Positions 1-8,799 of a stretch of 64,000 nt of DNA are shown piece after piece. Below the pieces are notes generated by a model. It saw nothing but the letters and a program-made list of their open reading frames with translations, was not told the DNA's origin and searched no databases. The stretch is from the NCBI GenBank assembly GCA_026985095.1, contig JALSQW010000023.1, positions 1 through 64,000 of the forward strand, in the 5' to 3' direction. Position numbers and translations under genes: made by a program. This DNA comes from Acidimicrobiia bacterium. GTDB taxonomy: Bacteria; Actinomycetota; Acidimicrobiia; Spongiisociales; UBA5794. Within the stretch, counting starts at the first letter, position 1, and each line of letters starts with the position of its first letter.

Positions 1-410
1 CTCGACCCCGCCCAACGGTCCCACATGCCTGGCGTCTGACGGACCCGCGCACGGCGGCCGACGATGGTCATCCAGGCTCTGGGCCGCCAGCGGCGAGGAC
101 GCGGCAAGGCCTCCCGACGCCCCGAACGTGGGCTCTCTTCCACAGGATGGAACCACAGCATGCACCGGGCCGGCACCGGGGACGGCCGGAACGCCACTCC
201 CGACACGCGGGCCGAGAACGTGAGCACCGCTACGATCTCCATCTCCGAGAACGCCGACCGGGAGAAGGAGCATCCTCTTCGCCATGAAGGTGCGGACCCG
301 ACTCACGCAGACTCGGAGTGCGGTTCCCGACGCGCAGGACTGCCGGAGCGCCACCGACCTGAAGTCCGCCGGTCGCCCATGAAAGCGATCGGTCGGAGCG
401 GCACACACCG
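1..410. other. No gene recognised at the left edge
   Basis: Short open frames exist on both strands here, but their translations are Arg/Pro/Gly-rich, resemble no family I know, and lack a convincing ribosome binding site. The right-hand end must hold the promoter or leader of the transporter gene that starts at 411. I could not identify a clear -10 element. Confidence 0.4.
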
Positions 411-1400
411 ATGATCTGGGGATCGGCGATCGTCGTCGCGTTCGTGGTCGGATTCGCCGTGAAGCTCGGCGGGTTGTGCACCTACGCCGCGGCCCTGCAG
501 ATCGTCGAGACGCGGCGTTTCGAGCGCCTGTTCGCCTTCTTGGGTGCGGCCGCGTGGGCAGCCCTGCTGGTGGTGCCCTTGGCTTGGGCCTGGGACGACA
601 CCCTCCAACTGACCGAGACCCACACCGGTTGGGCGATAGCAGCGCTGGGAGGCGCCGGGTTGGGCGTGGGCGCCTACCTGAACCGCGGCTGTGTGTTCGG
701 AACGTTCGTGCAGCTCACCAGCGGCAACCTGACCTACGTGGCCACCGTCGTGGGGATGGCCGCCGGTTCGGTGGGGGCGCGCCACTGGCTGGGGAACGTC
801 GCCCCGGTGGCCGGCATCCCCACCCCTGCCGCTGTTCCCAGCCCGGCGGCCTGGGTCTGGCTGGCCATCGCCGCCGTGGTGGCGTTCATCGCCGTGGCCG
901 GCTTCGGCCCTCAGCCCGCCCGGAAGCGCCTCGACCTGGCGCTGATCACGGTGGCCCTCGGCGTGGGGGGCGGGGCCTTGTTCGCCGCCATCCCTCGATG
1001 GAACTTCGCGGCGGTCGTCAACGATGTCGCTTGGAGCCTGTCCGGACCGCTCCGGCCGGGACCGACGCTACTGACCGTGGCCTGTACCGTCTCCATGGCC
1101 GTGGGCGCCCTCATGGCTGCCGTCAGCCAGCACCGGTTCACGCTGCGAGCTCCCCGAATCCGGCTGATGTCCGGCCACTTCGCCGGCGGGGCACTGATGG
1201 GTGGAGCAGCGGTACTCGTTCCGGGCGGCAACGACGATCTGCTGCTCAGCGGGATCCCAGTGCTCGCGTTCCACGCGATCGTGGGCTTCACCGTCATGGT
1301 GACGACCATGGTGTTCCTGTTGAAGGTCGCTCCCAACCAAACGGGCTATCACCGGATGGGTGTGGTCAGTCGCATCAGCCCGTGGACCGCCCGACGATGA
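411..1400 (+). CDS. YeeE/YedE family sulfur-compound transporter
   Basis: A 329-residue, strongly hydrophobic protein with about nine or ten predicted membrane segments. It matches the YeeE/YedE (TsuA-type thiosulfate permease) family: the first helix carries GGLC (Cys23) and a later one NRGCVFGT (Cys94), the two N-terminal conduction-pathway cysteines of TsuA. The third family cysteine is not in its expected place; the C-terminal half has PGGNDD instead of a Gly-Gly-Cys motif. The substrate may therefore be thiosulfate or another small sulfur species. The start at 411 follows a weak CGGAG about 13 nt upstream. No sulfur-metabolism gene is adjacent; a rhodanese lies about 5.6 kb away. The family is well supported, the substrate is not. 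Confidence 0.8.
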   Translation: MIWGSAIVVAFVVGFAVKLGGLCTYAAALQIVETRRFERLFAFLGAAAWAALLVVPLAWAWDDTLQLTETHTGWAIAALGGAGLGVGAYLNRGCVFGTFVQLTSGNLTYVATVVGMAAGSVGARHWLGNVAPVAGIPTPAAVPSPAAWVWLAIAAVVAFIAVAGFGPQPARKRLDLALITVALGVGGGALFAAIPRWNFAAVVNDVAWSLSGPLRPGPTLLTVACTVSMAVGALMAAVSQHRFTLRAPRIRLMSGHFAGGALMGGAAVLVPGGNDDLLLSGIPVLAFHAIVGFTVMVTTMVFLLKVAPNQTGYHRMGVVSRISPWTARR

Positions 1401-1721
1401 CCGTGGACCCCGTCCGGCCGGCCACAGTCCGAGTCGGCGACCCGACCTCCGGCACCACGCACAACGGCGGCTTCCTCGGCTCGCCGCGGCTTCCTCGAGG
1501 ATCCCCAGAGGGTGTCGCAACGGTCCCGGACGGCCTCCGTCATTTCCGAGGCCGGCCCGAGCCTCGCACTGGCGCTCCGCTGGAATGAGGGTGTCGATCG
1601 CCTCGACGAGCGAGACGAGGACCCACTCGACGTAGCCCACCGACGGGTTCGCCAGGGCCCTCCACGGGGATCGATCGAACAACCGACCCTTCCAGCGAGG
1701 GACCCTGCGGACGCACCTTCG
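1401..1721. other. Intergenic region upstream of amt, no gene recognised
   Basis: No convincing gene. A minus-strand stretch around 1560-1660 translates into a protein-like hydrophobic fragment (GYVEWVLVSLVEAIDTL) but shifts frame and matches nothing I recognise. It could be a decayed remnant. The right end leads into the GlnR-type box in front of amt. Confidence 0.35.
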
Positions 1722-1759
1722 TTCACAGGATCGAAACCTTCCCGCGACGAGGATGAAAC
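1722..1759 (+). promoter_or_regulatory. GlnR-type operator upstream of amt
   Basis: Four pentamers lie at exact 11-bp steps: TTCAC (1722), GAAAC (1733), GCGAC (1744), GAAAC (1755), each separated by 6 nt. This matches the actinobacterial GlnR consensus of alternating gTnAC and GaAAC half-sites with 6-nt spacers. It lies 43-81 nt before the amt start, and a GlnR homologue is encoded at 53316-53969. Binding is inferred. Confidence 0.75.
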
Positions 1760-1802
1760 GTCGTGCCCATAGCGTCCCCGCATCCGAGATCGGAGGTAGT
1801 GG

Positions 1803-3137
1803 ATGAAACGACGATTGCTGATCATCGGCGCCGGGTCGGCTCTGGCCGCCCTCCTCGGCGCAGCCCCTGCATGGGCCCAGACCGGCGTCACGGCCGAGAC
1901 GGTGCAGACGACCCTGGACAACATCTGGATCCTCATCGCCGCCGTCCTGGTGATCTTCATGCAGGCCGGCTTCGCCCTCGTCGAGGCGGGGCTCACCCGG
2001 GCCAAGAACGTGGCCAACATCATGATGAAGAACCTCATGGACTTCTCGGCCGGCGTGTTGGCGTTCGGTGCCGTCGGGTTCGCCATCGCCTTCGGCGCCG
2101 GGAACGGGTTCCTCGGAACCTCCGGGTGGTTCCTCGATCCGGGCACCTTCGTGGACGGGTACTTCGGAACGCTGTCGCTCCCGACGTTCTTCATCTTCCA
2201 GGTCGCCTTCGCCGCCACTGCGGCGACGATCGTCTCAGGAGCGATGGCAGAACGCACGAGGTTCAAGAGCTACTTCATCTACAGCTTCGTCATCACCGCG
2301 CTGATCTACCCGATCGTGGTCCACTGGCTGTGGGGTGGTGGTTGGCTCGCCACCCTGGCGACACCCATGATCGACTTCGCCGGCTCCACGATCGTCCACA
2401 GCGTCGGCGGGTGGGCAGCCCTCATGGGTGCGCTCATCCTCGGTCCCCGCATCGGCAAGTACGACGCCGACGGTCGGCCGCGTGCCATCCCCGGCCACTC
2501 GATCCCCTTCGCCATCGTCGGCGTCTTCATCCTCTTCATCGGCTGGTTCGGCTTCAACCCCGGCTCGGAGCTCGCCGCCGACGCCGCCGTACCCGCCATC
2601 GCGGTGACGACGCTGATCGCCGGAGCCGCAGGCGGTGTGCTGGCGACGCTCACCATCTGGCTCAAGACGGGTGTCCCCGACGTCGCCATGGCCGGGAACG
2701 GGGTCCTCGGCGGACTCGTCGGCATCACCGCCGGGACGGCCAACGTCTCCAACTGGGGCGCGTTCGTGATCGGCGCCCTCGCCGGGATCCTGGTGGTCTT
2801 CGCCGTGATCGTCCTCGACCGCCTCGGCGTCGACGACCCGGTCGGTGCGGTGTCGGTGCATGGGGTCTGCGGTGCCTTCGGCACGCTCATGGTCGGCTTC
2901 CTCGCCACCGACACCGGTGTGTTGTACGGAGGAGGCTGGGGCCAGCTCGTCTCTCAGATCATCGGCGTCGTCGCCGTGTTCGTGTTCGTCACCATCACCG
3001 CCGGCGCCTTGTTCACGCTCATCAAAGCCACCGTCGGGCTCAGAGTGCCTCCGGAGGAGGAACTGGAAGGACTCGACGTGGCCGAGCATGGATTCCCCGG
3101 GTACGGTCCAGACGTGTCGGCGTTGGCCGCAGGCTGA
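1803..3137 (+). CDS. amt: Ammonium transporter (Amt/AmtB)
   Basis: A 444-residue Amt/Mep/Rh family channel for ammonium uptake in the cytoplasmic membrane. Residues 1-25 look like a cleavable signal peptide ending AWA, followed by about eleven membrane helices. Conserved features include Asp191 in DFAGSTIVH, the twin pore histidines His199 and His353 (SVHGVCGAFG), and the GxxFNPGS segment near residue 250. Translation starts at the ATG after a good Shine-Dalgarno (CGGAGG about 7 nt upstream). glnB begins 14 nt after the stop, the usual amt-PII pairing in which PII blocks the channel when nitrogen is plentiful. The upstream GlnR-type box suggests induction on nitrogen limitation. Confidence 0.96.
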   Translation: MKRRLLIIGAGSALAALLGAAPAWAQTGVTAETVQTTLDNIWILIAAVLVIFMQAGFALVEAGLTRAKNVANIMMKNLMDFSAGVLAFGAVGFAIAFGAGNGFLGTSGWFLDPGTFVDGYFGTLSLPTFFIFQVAFAATAATIVSGAMAERTRFKSYFIYSFVITALIYPIVVHWLWGGGWLATLATPMIDFAGSTIVHSVGGWAALMGALILGPRIGKYDADGRPRAIPGHSIPFAIVGVFILFIGWFGFNPGSELAADAAVPAIAVTTLIAGAAGGVLATLTIWLKTGVPDVAMAGNGVLGGLVGITAGTANVSNWGAFVIGALAGILVVFAVIVLDRLGVDDPVGAVSVHGVCGAFGTLMVGFLATDTGVLYGGGWGQLVSQIIGVVAVFVFVTITAGALFTLIKATVGLRVPPEEELEGLDVAEHGFPGYGPDVSALAAG

Positions 3138-3151
3138 GAGGAACGGAACGC

Positions 3152-3490
3152 ATGAAACTGATCACCGCAGTCATCAGGCCGCACAAGGTCGACGACGTCA
3201 AGGAGGCCCTTCGCAAGGTCGGCGTGCACGGCATCACCGTCACCGAGGTCAAGGGATTCGGCCGGCAGGGCGGACACTCCGAGACCTACCGCGGCGCCGA
3301 GTACCGGGTCGAGTTCACCCCCAAGGCCAAGCTCGAGATCCTCGTCGACGCCGCCGATGCCGACGCCGTGACCGACACCATCCGCGACACCGCGGTGACC
3401 GGCCAGATCGGCGACGGCAAGATCTGGGCGGTGGAGGTCGACACCGTCGTCCGCATCCGCACCGGGGAACGAGGGAAGGAGGCCCTCTGA
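3152..3490 (+). CDS. glnB: PII nitrogen regulatory protein (GlnB/GlnK)
   Basis: A 112-residue PII signal transducer. The T-loop contains Tyr46 and the uridylylatable Tyr51 (YRGAEYRVEF), and the C-terminal half has the family pattern TGQIGDGKIW. Linked to amt, it is most likely the GlnK type that senses 2-oxoglutarate and ATP/ADP and gates Amt. glnD, encoding the PII-modifying enzyme, lies immediately downstream on the opposite strand. In some Actinomycetota GlnD adenylylates rather than uridylylates PII; the sequence does not tell which occurs here. The start follows GGAACG in the amt-glnB gap, consistent with co-transcription from the amt promoter. Confidence 0.95.
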   Translation: MKLITAVIRPHKVDDVKEALRKVGVHGITVTEVKGFGRQGGHSETYRGAEYRVEFTPKAKLEILVDAADADAVTDTIRDTAVTGQIGDGKIWAVEVDTVVRIRTGERGKEAL

Positions 3491-3502
3491 GTAGGAGCAG
3501 CC

Positions 3503-3538
3503 GAGGAGGCGCCGCACGCGTCCGAGCCGCGCCTCCTC
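3503..3538. terminator. Bidirectional stem-loop between glnB and glnD
   Basis: A perfect 10-bp inverted repeat (GAGGAGGCGC / GCGCCTCCTC) with a 16-nt loop lies between the two convergent stops and reaches the end of glnD. There is no T-tract on either side, so this is a candidate factor-assisted or weak intrinsic terminator for both directions. Confidence 0.5.
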
Positions 3539-5957
3539 ACCGCGCCGCGAGACGATCCTCGAGACGTCGCCTCAGCGCAGCCAGTTCCTCGTCGAGGAGG
3601 ATGGGTACCCCCCCGACCCTCCTGACATAGAAGGTATCCCGGGCCTCCTCGCCCATCGTGTCGATGCGGGCTACGAAGATGTCGAGTCCCTCCCCGTGGA
3701 GCGCCTCGACGATCTCGGCGAGGAGGCCGACGCGGTCGCGGGCCCGGACCTCCACGACGACGAAACGTCCCTCCCGACCCACCTTCACCGTCGTCGTCCC
3801 ATCCGGGCCGCCCGGCTGGTAGGCCGCGACACGCTCCCGGATCCTCGGACGGAGATCACCGCCGCCCTCGAGGCTGGCCACCAGGTCGGCCGCCACCCGA
3901 TCCCAACGCTCAGACGTCACGGTTTCGCCGGTGCGATCGTCGAAGACGTGGAAGGTATCCAAGGCGATCCCGTCGGCACGGGTACGCAGCCGAGCGTCGA
4001 GGATCATCAAACCGTTGGCGGTGAACGCCCGGGTGACCGACAACAGGAACCCCCGCCGATCACGACCCGCCACCAGCACCCGGGTCGGATCGTCGGGATC
4101 GGGAACGACGACGCCGGGACCATCCAAACCATCGGCGACCTCGACGTGCCGCACGACCTCGGTCGGCGGGGTGGTGGCCAGGTAGTCCTCGGGCATGGCC
4201 GCCACATGCTCGAGGATTCGCCCCCGGTCGATCTCACCGTCGGCGACCGCAACGACCACGTCCACGTCGGGGGTGGCAGGGACGGCGCCGCCCGCCTCCA
4301 GCGCCGAACGCACCCGCCGATAGAGCCGAGCGAGGAGCTCCGCACGCCACGAGTTCCACATGGTGGTGCCCGTCGCACGGAGATCGGCGATCGTGACCAG
4401 ATAGAGGACATCGAGGCGCCGCAGATCTCCCACCGCGGAGGCTACCGCGTCGATGACGGCCGGCGAGTCGATGTCGCGTCGAGTGGCCGTCTCGGAGAGC
4501 ACCAGATGATGCCGGACCACGTCGGTGACGACCCCGGTGGTGGCGGCGCCGTAGCCGTGGCGACGGAGGAACCGTTCCGTCAGCTCGGCACCGACCGCTG
4601 CATGCTCACCCCCTCGCGCCTTCCCGATGTCGTGGAAGAACGCTGCCAGGTACAGCTCCTCGGTCGAGCCGAGCTCGGCGGCGATCCGCCCCGGCTCGCC
4701 GGGCTCCTCCACGAGACGCCGCATCTCCGCCACCGCCCGCCACAGGTGAGCGCCGACGGGATGGTCGTGGAACGGCGCCAGTTGCGGCGCGGTCGCCACC
4801 GCCTCCCACTCCGGGAACTCCCGTGCCACCCACCCCAGTTCCTCGAGCTGACCGAACACGGACCGGCCCCTGGGTCCGGCAGACAGCAGCTCCACGAACG
4901 CCTGCCGGTCCGATGCCGTCCACGGTCGGACGGGTGCGGTGCGGATCACCTCCCGCTCGTCGGTCCCCAGCCAGGCTCCCTGGGTCCGACCGGCCGCCGC
5001 CAGCGCCACGGCGAGGACGCCGTCGGAGGGGACAGCCTCGACGGACGACGACGCGAAGCGGCTCCGCACCGAAGCGAAGATGCGGCGACCGAACCCGACG
5101 AGCGTATCCTGCTCGATGTGCACGTCCGGCCACCGTCGGTCGGCGAGACGGTCTCCGATCTCGAACGCTTCGACCAGCTCACCGGCGACCGTGGCGACGT
5201 CATTGCCGAGCCAGCCCGCCGCCGGTGCCCGCAGGTCGACGACGAACCGGTCCGACGCCTTGGCGGACACGGCGTGCAAGGCGTTGCGGACCTTCAGCAG
5301 CACCGCCCGGGCACGGCGCTCCGGAGCGGTCTCCGGGACCACCGGGAGCCCGAGCAGCTCGGCCCGGCGCCGCTCCCACCAGAAGCCCTGATGGGTGCGC
5401 AGCGCCCCCCGGCCCTCCTTCAGGTCTGCGGCCATGACCGGGAACGGCTCGGCCCGGCGACGCTCCCGTTCCCGCGCGGCGAGCGCCGGAACCAGCGGCC
5501 GGGTGCGAACGACCTCGGTGAGGATCCCCGTCAACTCGCTGAACAACGCCGGGTCGCCGGCCACGTGACGCCCCGACAGCAGCGAGGTCAAGGTCGCGAA
5601 GTCGTCCAACGCCGCCGATCGGCTCTGGGCGACCGTCCGCACGGCGTGGCCCACCTTCAACCCGGCGTCCCACAGCGGGTACAGGAGCTCGCGGACCAGT
5701 GGCTCCGGATCCTCCCGGGCGTGGAGAACCATCACGTCGACGTCCGACCAGATGCATTGCTCGCGACGCCCGTAGCCGCCGAGAGCCACGACGGCGACGT
5801 CCGAACCGATGCCGGTGGCGAGTTCCACCAGGGCCTCGTCGAGGGCCCCGGTCAGCGCCTCACACGTGTCGGGACCACCGTCGCCCACCGGAGCGGCCGC
5901 CGCCGCGGCCCGCAGCTCGAGGAACGGAGCGACCGGCGACGCGGTCAACTCGGGCAC
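3537..5957 (-). CDS. glnD: PII nucleotidyltransferase/removing enzyme GlnD
   Basis: About 806 residues in the full GlnD order. A nucleotidyltransferase domain carries GGYGRRE and SDVDV at residues 60-75. An HD hydrolase domain has FFHDIGK near residue 440. Two C-terminal ACT domains lie at about 620-690 and 730-785. It modifies PII when glutamine is low and demodifies it when glutamine is high. I chose the GTG at 5957 because homology begins just after it; the frame stays open to 6095 but that extension looks non-conserved and has no better start. A 14-codon open frame with a good Shine-Dalgarno overlaps this start (separate entry). It is convergent with amt-glnB. Confidence 0.9.
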   Translation of the reverse strand: MPELTASPVAPFLELRAAAAAAPVGDGGPDTCEALTGALDEALVELATGIGSDVAVVALGGYGRREQCIWSDVDVMVLHAREDPEPLVRELLYPLWDAGLKVGHAVRTVAQSRSAALDDFATLTSLLSGRHVAGDPALFSELTGILTEVVRTRPLVPALAARERERRRAEPFPVMAADLKEGRGALRTHQGFWWERRRAELLGLPVVPETAPERRARAVLLKVRNALHAVSAKASDRFVVDLRAPAAGWLGNDVATVAGELVEAFEIGDRLADRRWPDVHIEQDTLVGFGRRIFASVRSRFASSSVEAVPSDGVLAVALAAAGRTQGAWLGTDEREVIRTAPVRPWTASDRQAFVELLSAGPRGRSVFGQLEELGWVAREFPEWEAVATAPQLAPFHDHPVGAHLWRAVAEMRRLVEEPGEPGRIAAELGSTEELYLAAFFHDIGKARGGEHAAVGAELTERFLRRHGYGAATTGVVTDVVRHHLVLSETATRRDIDSPAVIDAVASAVGDLRRLDVLYLVTIADLRATGTTMWNSWRAELLARLYRRVRSALEAGGAVPATPDVDVVVAVADGEIDRGRILEHVAAMPEDYLATTPPTEVVRHVEVADGLDGPGVVVPDPDDPTRVLVAGRDRRGFLLSVTRAFTANGLMILDARLRTRADGIALDTFHVFDDRTGETVTSERWDRVAADLVASLEGGGDLRPRIRERVAAYQPGGPDGTTTVKVGREGRFVVVEVRARDRVGLLAEIVEALHGEGLDIFVARIDTMGEEARDTFYVRRVGGVPILLDEELAALRRRLEDRLAAR

Positions 5958-5989
5958 CGTCCCGCCTGGCTGTGGTGGATGGATCCCAT
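5945..5989 (-). other. Candidate leader peptide (uORF) overlapping the glnD start
   Basis: On the minus strand GGAGG (5998-6002) precedes an ATG at 5989 by 8 nt and opens a 14-codon frame (MGSIHHSQAGRCPS) ending 10 nt inside glnD, in a different frame. A TACCGT hexamer at 6010-6015 could be its -10. If translated, termination next to the glnD GTG could couple or tune glnD translation. Chance occurrence is possible. Confidence 0.3.
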
Positions 5990-6168
5990 CGACACGTCCT
6001 CCGCCGGCAACGGTATCGCGCCGCGATCCCAAGATGCCGTCGACGACACGCCGACACCGCCTCGCTGCGGCATGGCCACCCGACGCGGACCCCACGGGGA
6101 CGACACGACGTCCTGGTCGACTCGAGGGCCTCCGCCGGGCACGTCGGGCCGACCCTCTCGTCCCGGGA

Positions 6169-6780
6169 TCATCCGCAGCCGGGGTCGGGCTGCAATGCCG
6201 CCGAGAACGTCGCCCTGCCCGCCGCCACCGGGGCGGTCATCGTCACCGAGAAGTCCGGCGCGACCACCGTGACGGTCTGAGTGGTGGCTTCCATCGTCAC
6301 CTCGAGGTGTGCGGTCGAGTCGACGATCTCGAGCGAGACGGTCCCCGGCGCCTCCGCGGTGCTGGTGCCTCGGGCATCCTCCACCACCATCTCCAGCTCG
6401 TAACGGTACGTCACCGGGGCGGTCCCGACGGTCTCGCCGGGTCGGATCGTGACCGCAAGGGGCGCCTCACCCACCAGATGCGCGAGTCCCCCTTCCAGGG
6501 TGCCCTCCAGGGTCAGCGCACCCTCCCACGTCGATCCGTCGCAGGTCCGCATCCACACCGTCACCTCCCCCTCCCAGCCTTCCAGCGGCGCCGTCGCCTC
6601 GAAGCGGGCGCCCAACGAGGGGACGCTCGTCGTCGACGACTCAGCCCCCGAGCCGGCGGCCACCACCGTGGTCGTCGTGGTCGACGTCGGGATCGTCGTG
6701 GTGGCGACCGGGCCGGCACAGGCCGCCGCCAGCAGTGCCGACACCAGCAAGGACCCACCACGAAGAAGTGTCCGTGCCAT
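6169..6780 (-). CDS. Putative lipoprotein of unknown function
   Basis: A 203-residue exported protein. The N-terminus has a basic, then hydrophobic stretch ending in lipobox LLAAAC, then a Thr-rich linker (TTTIPTSTTTTTVV) and a soluble, probably beta-rich domain without a family I recognise. The start is the ATG at 6780 because AGGAGG lies 8 nt before it; the in-frame GTG at 6789 overlaps that Shine-Dalgarno. It should be anchored on the outer face of the cytoplasmic membrane. It lies about 210 nt upstream of glnD on the same strand and may be independent of it. Function unknown. Confidence 0.75.
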   Translation of the reverse strand: MARTLLRGGSLLVSALLAAACAGPVATTTIPTSTTTTTVVAAGSGAESSTTSVPSLGARFEATAPLEGWEGEVTVWMRTCDGSTWEGALTLEGTLEGGLAHLVGEAPLAVTIRPGETVGTAPVTYRYELEMVVEDARGTSTAEAPGTVSLEIVDSTAHLEVTMEATTQTVTVVAPDFSVTMTAPVAAGRATFSAALQPDPGCG

Positions 6781-6975
6781 GACACGCACCTCCTGTCGTC
6801 ACCTCGATCATCTCTCGATGACGGCCCGCCCGCCACGGGCGAAGGTCCCACTGCACCGGCCCGGTCTGCAAGAGCCCCGCCCCAGACCGCAAGGTGACGT
6901 CAACGTGGCCGCAACGGCTTCGCGGTACAACCCGTCGGAGGCACCACCGCCCACCACGACCCACAGGAGGCGACG

Positions 6976-7809
6976 ATGACCGCCCAGACCCCACTCCACA
7001 CCGACGCACTGGTCGACGCCCGTTGGCTCGAGACCCGCCTCGACGACGACCGGCTGGTCGTCGTCGAGCTCGATGTGAGCCCCGACGCGTACGAGCAGGG
7101 ACACATCCCCGGCGCCGTGCTGTGGGACATCTACACGGACCTGAAGGACGACGCCTACCAGCCCCGGTCGATGTCCCACATCGAAGCGCTGTTCCGCCGG
7201 TCGGGCATCACCCACACGTCCACCGTCGTGTTCTACGGATACGCGCCGGCACTGGGCTTCTGGCTTGCAACCTACTGCGGCCTCCGTGACGTCCACGTCC
7301 TCGACATCGGTCGGCAGCGATGGCAGGCCGATGGCCGGCCGTGGACCTCCCAGCCGCCGACGCGGTCGCCGAGCACGTTCGGCATCGACACGCTCGCGGT
7401 CGAGATGCGAGCGACCCGACGCTCGATCATCGACGGCATCGCACGCGCCGACACCACCATCCTCGACGTCCGCAGTGACCTCGAATTCGCCGGCGAACGA
7501 TTCTGGCCATCCGGCGGCATCCCCGACGGAGGCCGAGTGGGTCACATCCCCACCGCCGTGCACCTCCCGGCGACCGAGCTGACCGGACCCGACGGGGCGT
7601 TCCTTCCCGCCGCGGAGCTCGCCGAGATCCTCTCACACGAGACCCTCACGCCCGACGGCACCGTCATCACCTACTGCACGGTCGGCGCTCGCGCCGCGAC
7701 GGTCTGGTTCGCCCTGACCCAGATCCTCGGCTTCCCCGACGTCAAGGTCTACGACGGATCCTGGACCGAGTGGGGCATGACAGCCGAAACCCCGATCGCT
7801 CTCGACTGA
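6976..7809 (+). CDS. Thiosulfate/3-mercaptopyruvate sulfurtransferase (two rhodanese domains)
   Basis: 277 residues with two rhodanese modules, the usual TST/MST layout. The N-terminal module (about 10-125) lacks the catalytic cysteine. The C-terminal module (about 150-275) has YCTVGARA with Cys234 as the persulfide-forming residue. It transfers sulfane sulfur from thiosulfate or a related donor to cyanide or thiols in the cytoplasm. The loop CTVGARA resembles the CRxGx[RT] motif of thiosulfate-specific forms more than CG[ST]GVTA of mercaptopyruvate forms, so thiosulfate is the likelier donor. A strong Shine-Dalgarno (AGGAGGCGACG) directly precedes the ATG. It is divergent from the lipoprotein gene across about 195 nt. 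Confidence 0.9.
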   Translation: MTAQTPLHTDALVDARWLETRLDDDRLVVVELDVSPDAYEQGHIPGAVLWDIYTDLKDDAYQPRSMSHIEALFRRSGITHTSTVVFYGYAPALGFWLATYCGLRDVHVLDIGRQRWQADGRPWTSQPPTRSPSTFGIDTLAVEMRATRRSIIDGIARADTTILDVRSDLEFAGERFWPSGGIPDGGRVGHIPTAVHLPATELTGPDGAFLPAAELAEILSHETLTPDGTVITYCTVGARAATVWFALTQILGFPDVKVYDGSWTEWGMTAETPIALD

Positions 7810-7819
7810 ACGCTCGATG

Positions 7820-8560
7820 TCATCCGAGAAGCTCCAGGTAGAGGCGCTCGGTGGGTTCGGACGGTTCGATCCCCAGTTCGTCCCTCAGCGTCACCCGCAG
7901 ACGCTCGTAGACGCGCAGCGCCTCGGCGACGTTCCCCTCCGCCGCGTGAGCACGCATCAGGAGCCGGTGCCCGCTCTCACGCAACGGCGCGGATCCGACG
8001 AGGACACGACCAGCCTCTCGAGCGGCCGGGATCTCGGTCCCTCCGAGACCCAGGCCGGCCGTCCCGTAGGCCTCCAACGCCCGGATATGGAGCCCATCGA
8101 GACGTCGACGCACCTCGTCGATCCAGTCGGCGTCCTCGCCGGGGAGGAACCCGCGACGCGCAGTGAACAAGGCCCCTTGGGATGCAGCCCAGGCCTTCGC
8201 CCAGTCCTCCCGGACGAGGGCGGACTCCGCCCGATGGATCGCGTCCTCGGCGGCTTCGATGTCCACCCACGTCTCGCCCAGGACCAGCCGAACCGTTCCC
8301 CGGCCCTCGATCCGGGCCGGAGCCAACGCCCGACGAAGCCGCGACAACACGACATTGAGGGCGGCTTCCGTATCGTCGGGCCCGCCCGTCGACCACAACG
8401 CTTCGATCAGCTCACTCCTGGGGATCATGCGATGCCGGTTCAGCACCAGATAGGCGAACGCCAGACGTCCCTGCCGTCCCGGCAGCGCCTTCTCCGCCCG
8501 CACGCCGGCGATCTCGACGACGATCGGGCCGCAGATCTGGATCCGTGTCGATGGCTGCAA
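7820..8560 (-). CDS. BTAD/SARP-type transcriptional regulator
   Basis: 246 residues. The N-terminal OmpR-like winged helix (about 1-95; GRQGRLAFAYLVLNRHRMIPRSELIEALW) is followed by a bacterial transcriptional activation domain (about 100-245) of helical repeats ending in LRDELGIEPSEPTERLYLELL. This is the minimal AfsR/SARP architecture, with no ATPase or extra TPR region. The start appears to be TTG at 8560 because no ATG or GTG lies nearby in frame. It is divergent from the DUF1059-nitrilase pair, which makes that pair the most plausible target. Confidence 0.85.
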   Translation of the reverse strand: MQPSTRIQICGPIVVEIAGVRAEKALPGRQGRLAFAYLVLNRHRMIPRSELIEALWSTGGPDDTEAALNVVLSRLRRALAPARIEGRGTVRLVLGETWVDIEAAEDAIHRAESALVREDWAKAWAASQGALFTARRGFLPGEDADWIDEVRRRLDGLHIRALEAYGTAGLGLGGTEIPAAREAGRVLVGSAPLRESGHRLLMRAHAAEGNVAEALRVYERLRVTLRDELGIEPSEPTERLYLELLG

Positions 8561-8621
8561 CGTATCGCCAACCTACCTGTGCCATGCTGGTGCCGGCAAC
8601 GAAGCGACCGAGGAGCACACG

Positions 8622-8780
8622 ATGGATCGGATCATCCGCTGCGAGTGCGGGTTCATCGCCAGAGGCGAGACCGACGAGGCGGTCATCGAAGCGATCCGCA
8701 GGCACATGAGCGAAGACCACCCGGCGCTGCTCGAGCAGGTCGACACCGAGGACCTACGCAGCTGGATCGAGGTGGAATGA
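8622..8780 (+). CDS. Small DUF1059-family protein
   Basis: A 52-residue protein. It starts with a CxC pair (MDRIIRCECGF) and has the DUF1059 pattern of a polar helix, then EAIRRHMSEDHP and a short acidic C-terminus. A clear AGGAG precedes the ATG by about 6 nt. Twenty nucleotides separate it from the nitrilase gene, suggesting one transcript. Function is unknown for the family; the cysteines and His suggest metal binding but nothing here proves it. Confidence 0.75.
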   Translation: MDRIIRCECGFIARGETDEAVIEAIRRHMSEDHPALLEQVDTEDLRSWIEVE

Positions 8781-8799
8781 GGCCGACGGGACGAACACG

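Noticed and set aside
64-414. Plus-strand frame of 116 codons at the left edge
   Set aside because: Low-complexity Arg/Gly/Pro composition, no ribosome site, no family; probably a GC-driven chance frame.
1068-1682. Minus-strand frame with a protein-like segment near 1560-1660
   Set aside because: Most of it is the antisense of the YeeE gene, the good segment is short and changes frame, and there is no recognisable family or ribosome site.
6096-6168. Extension of glnD or the lipoprotein into the gap
   Set aside because: No homology or start signals; treated as intergenic.
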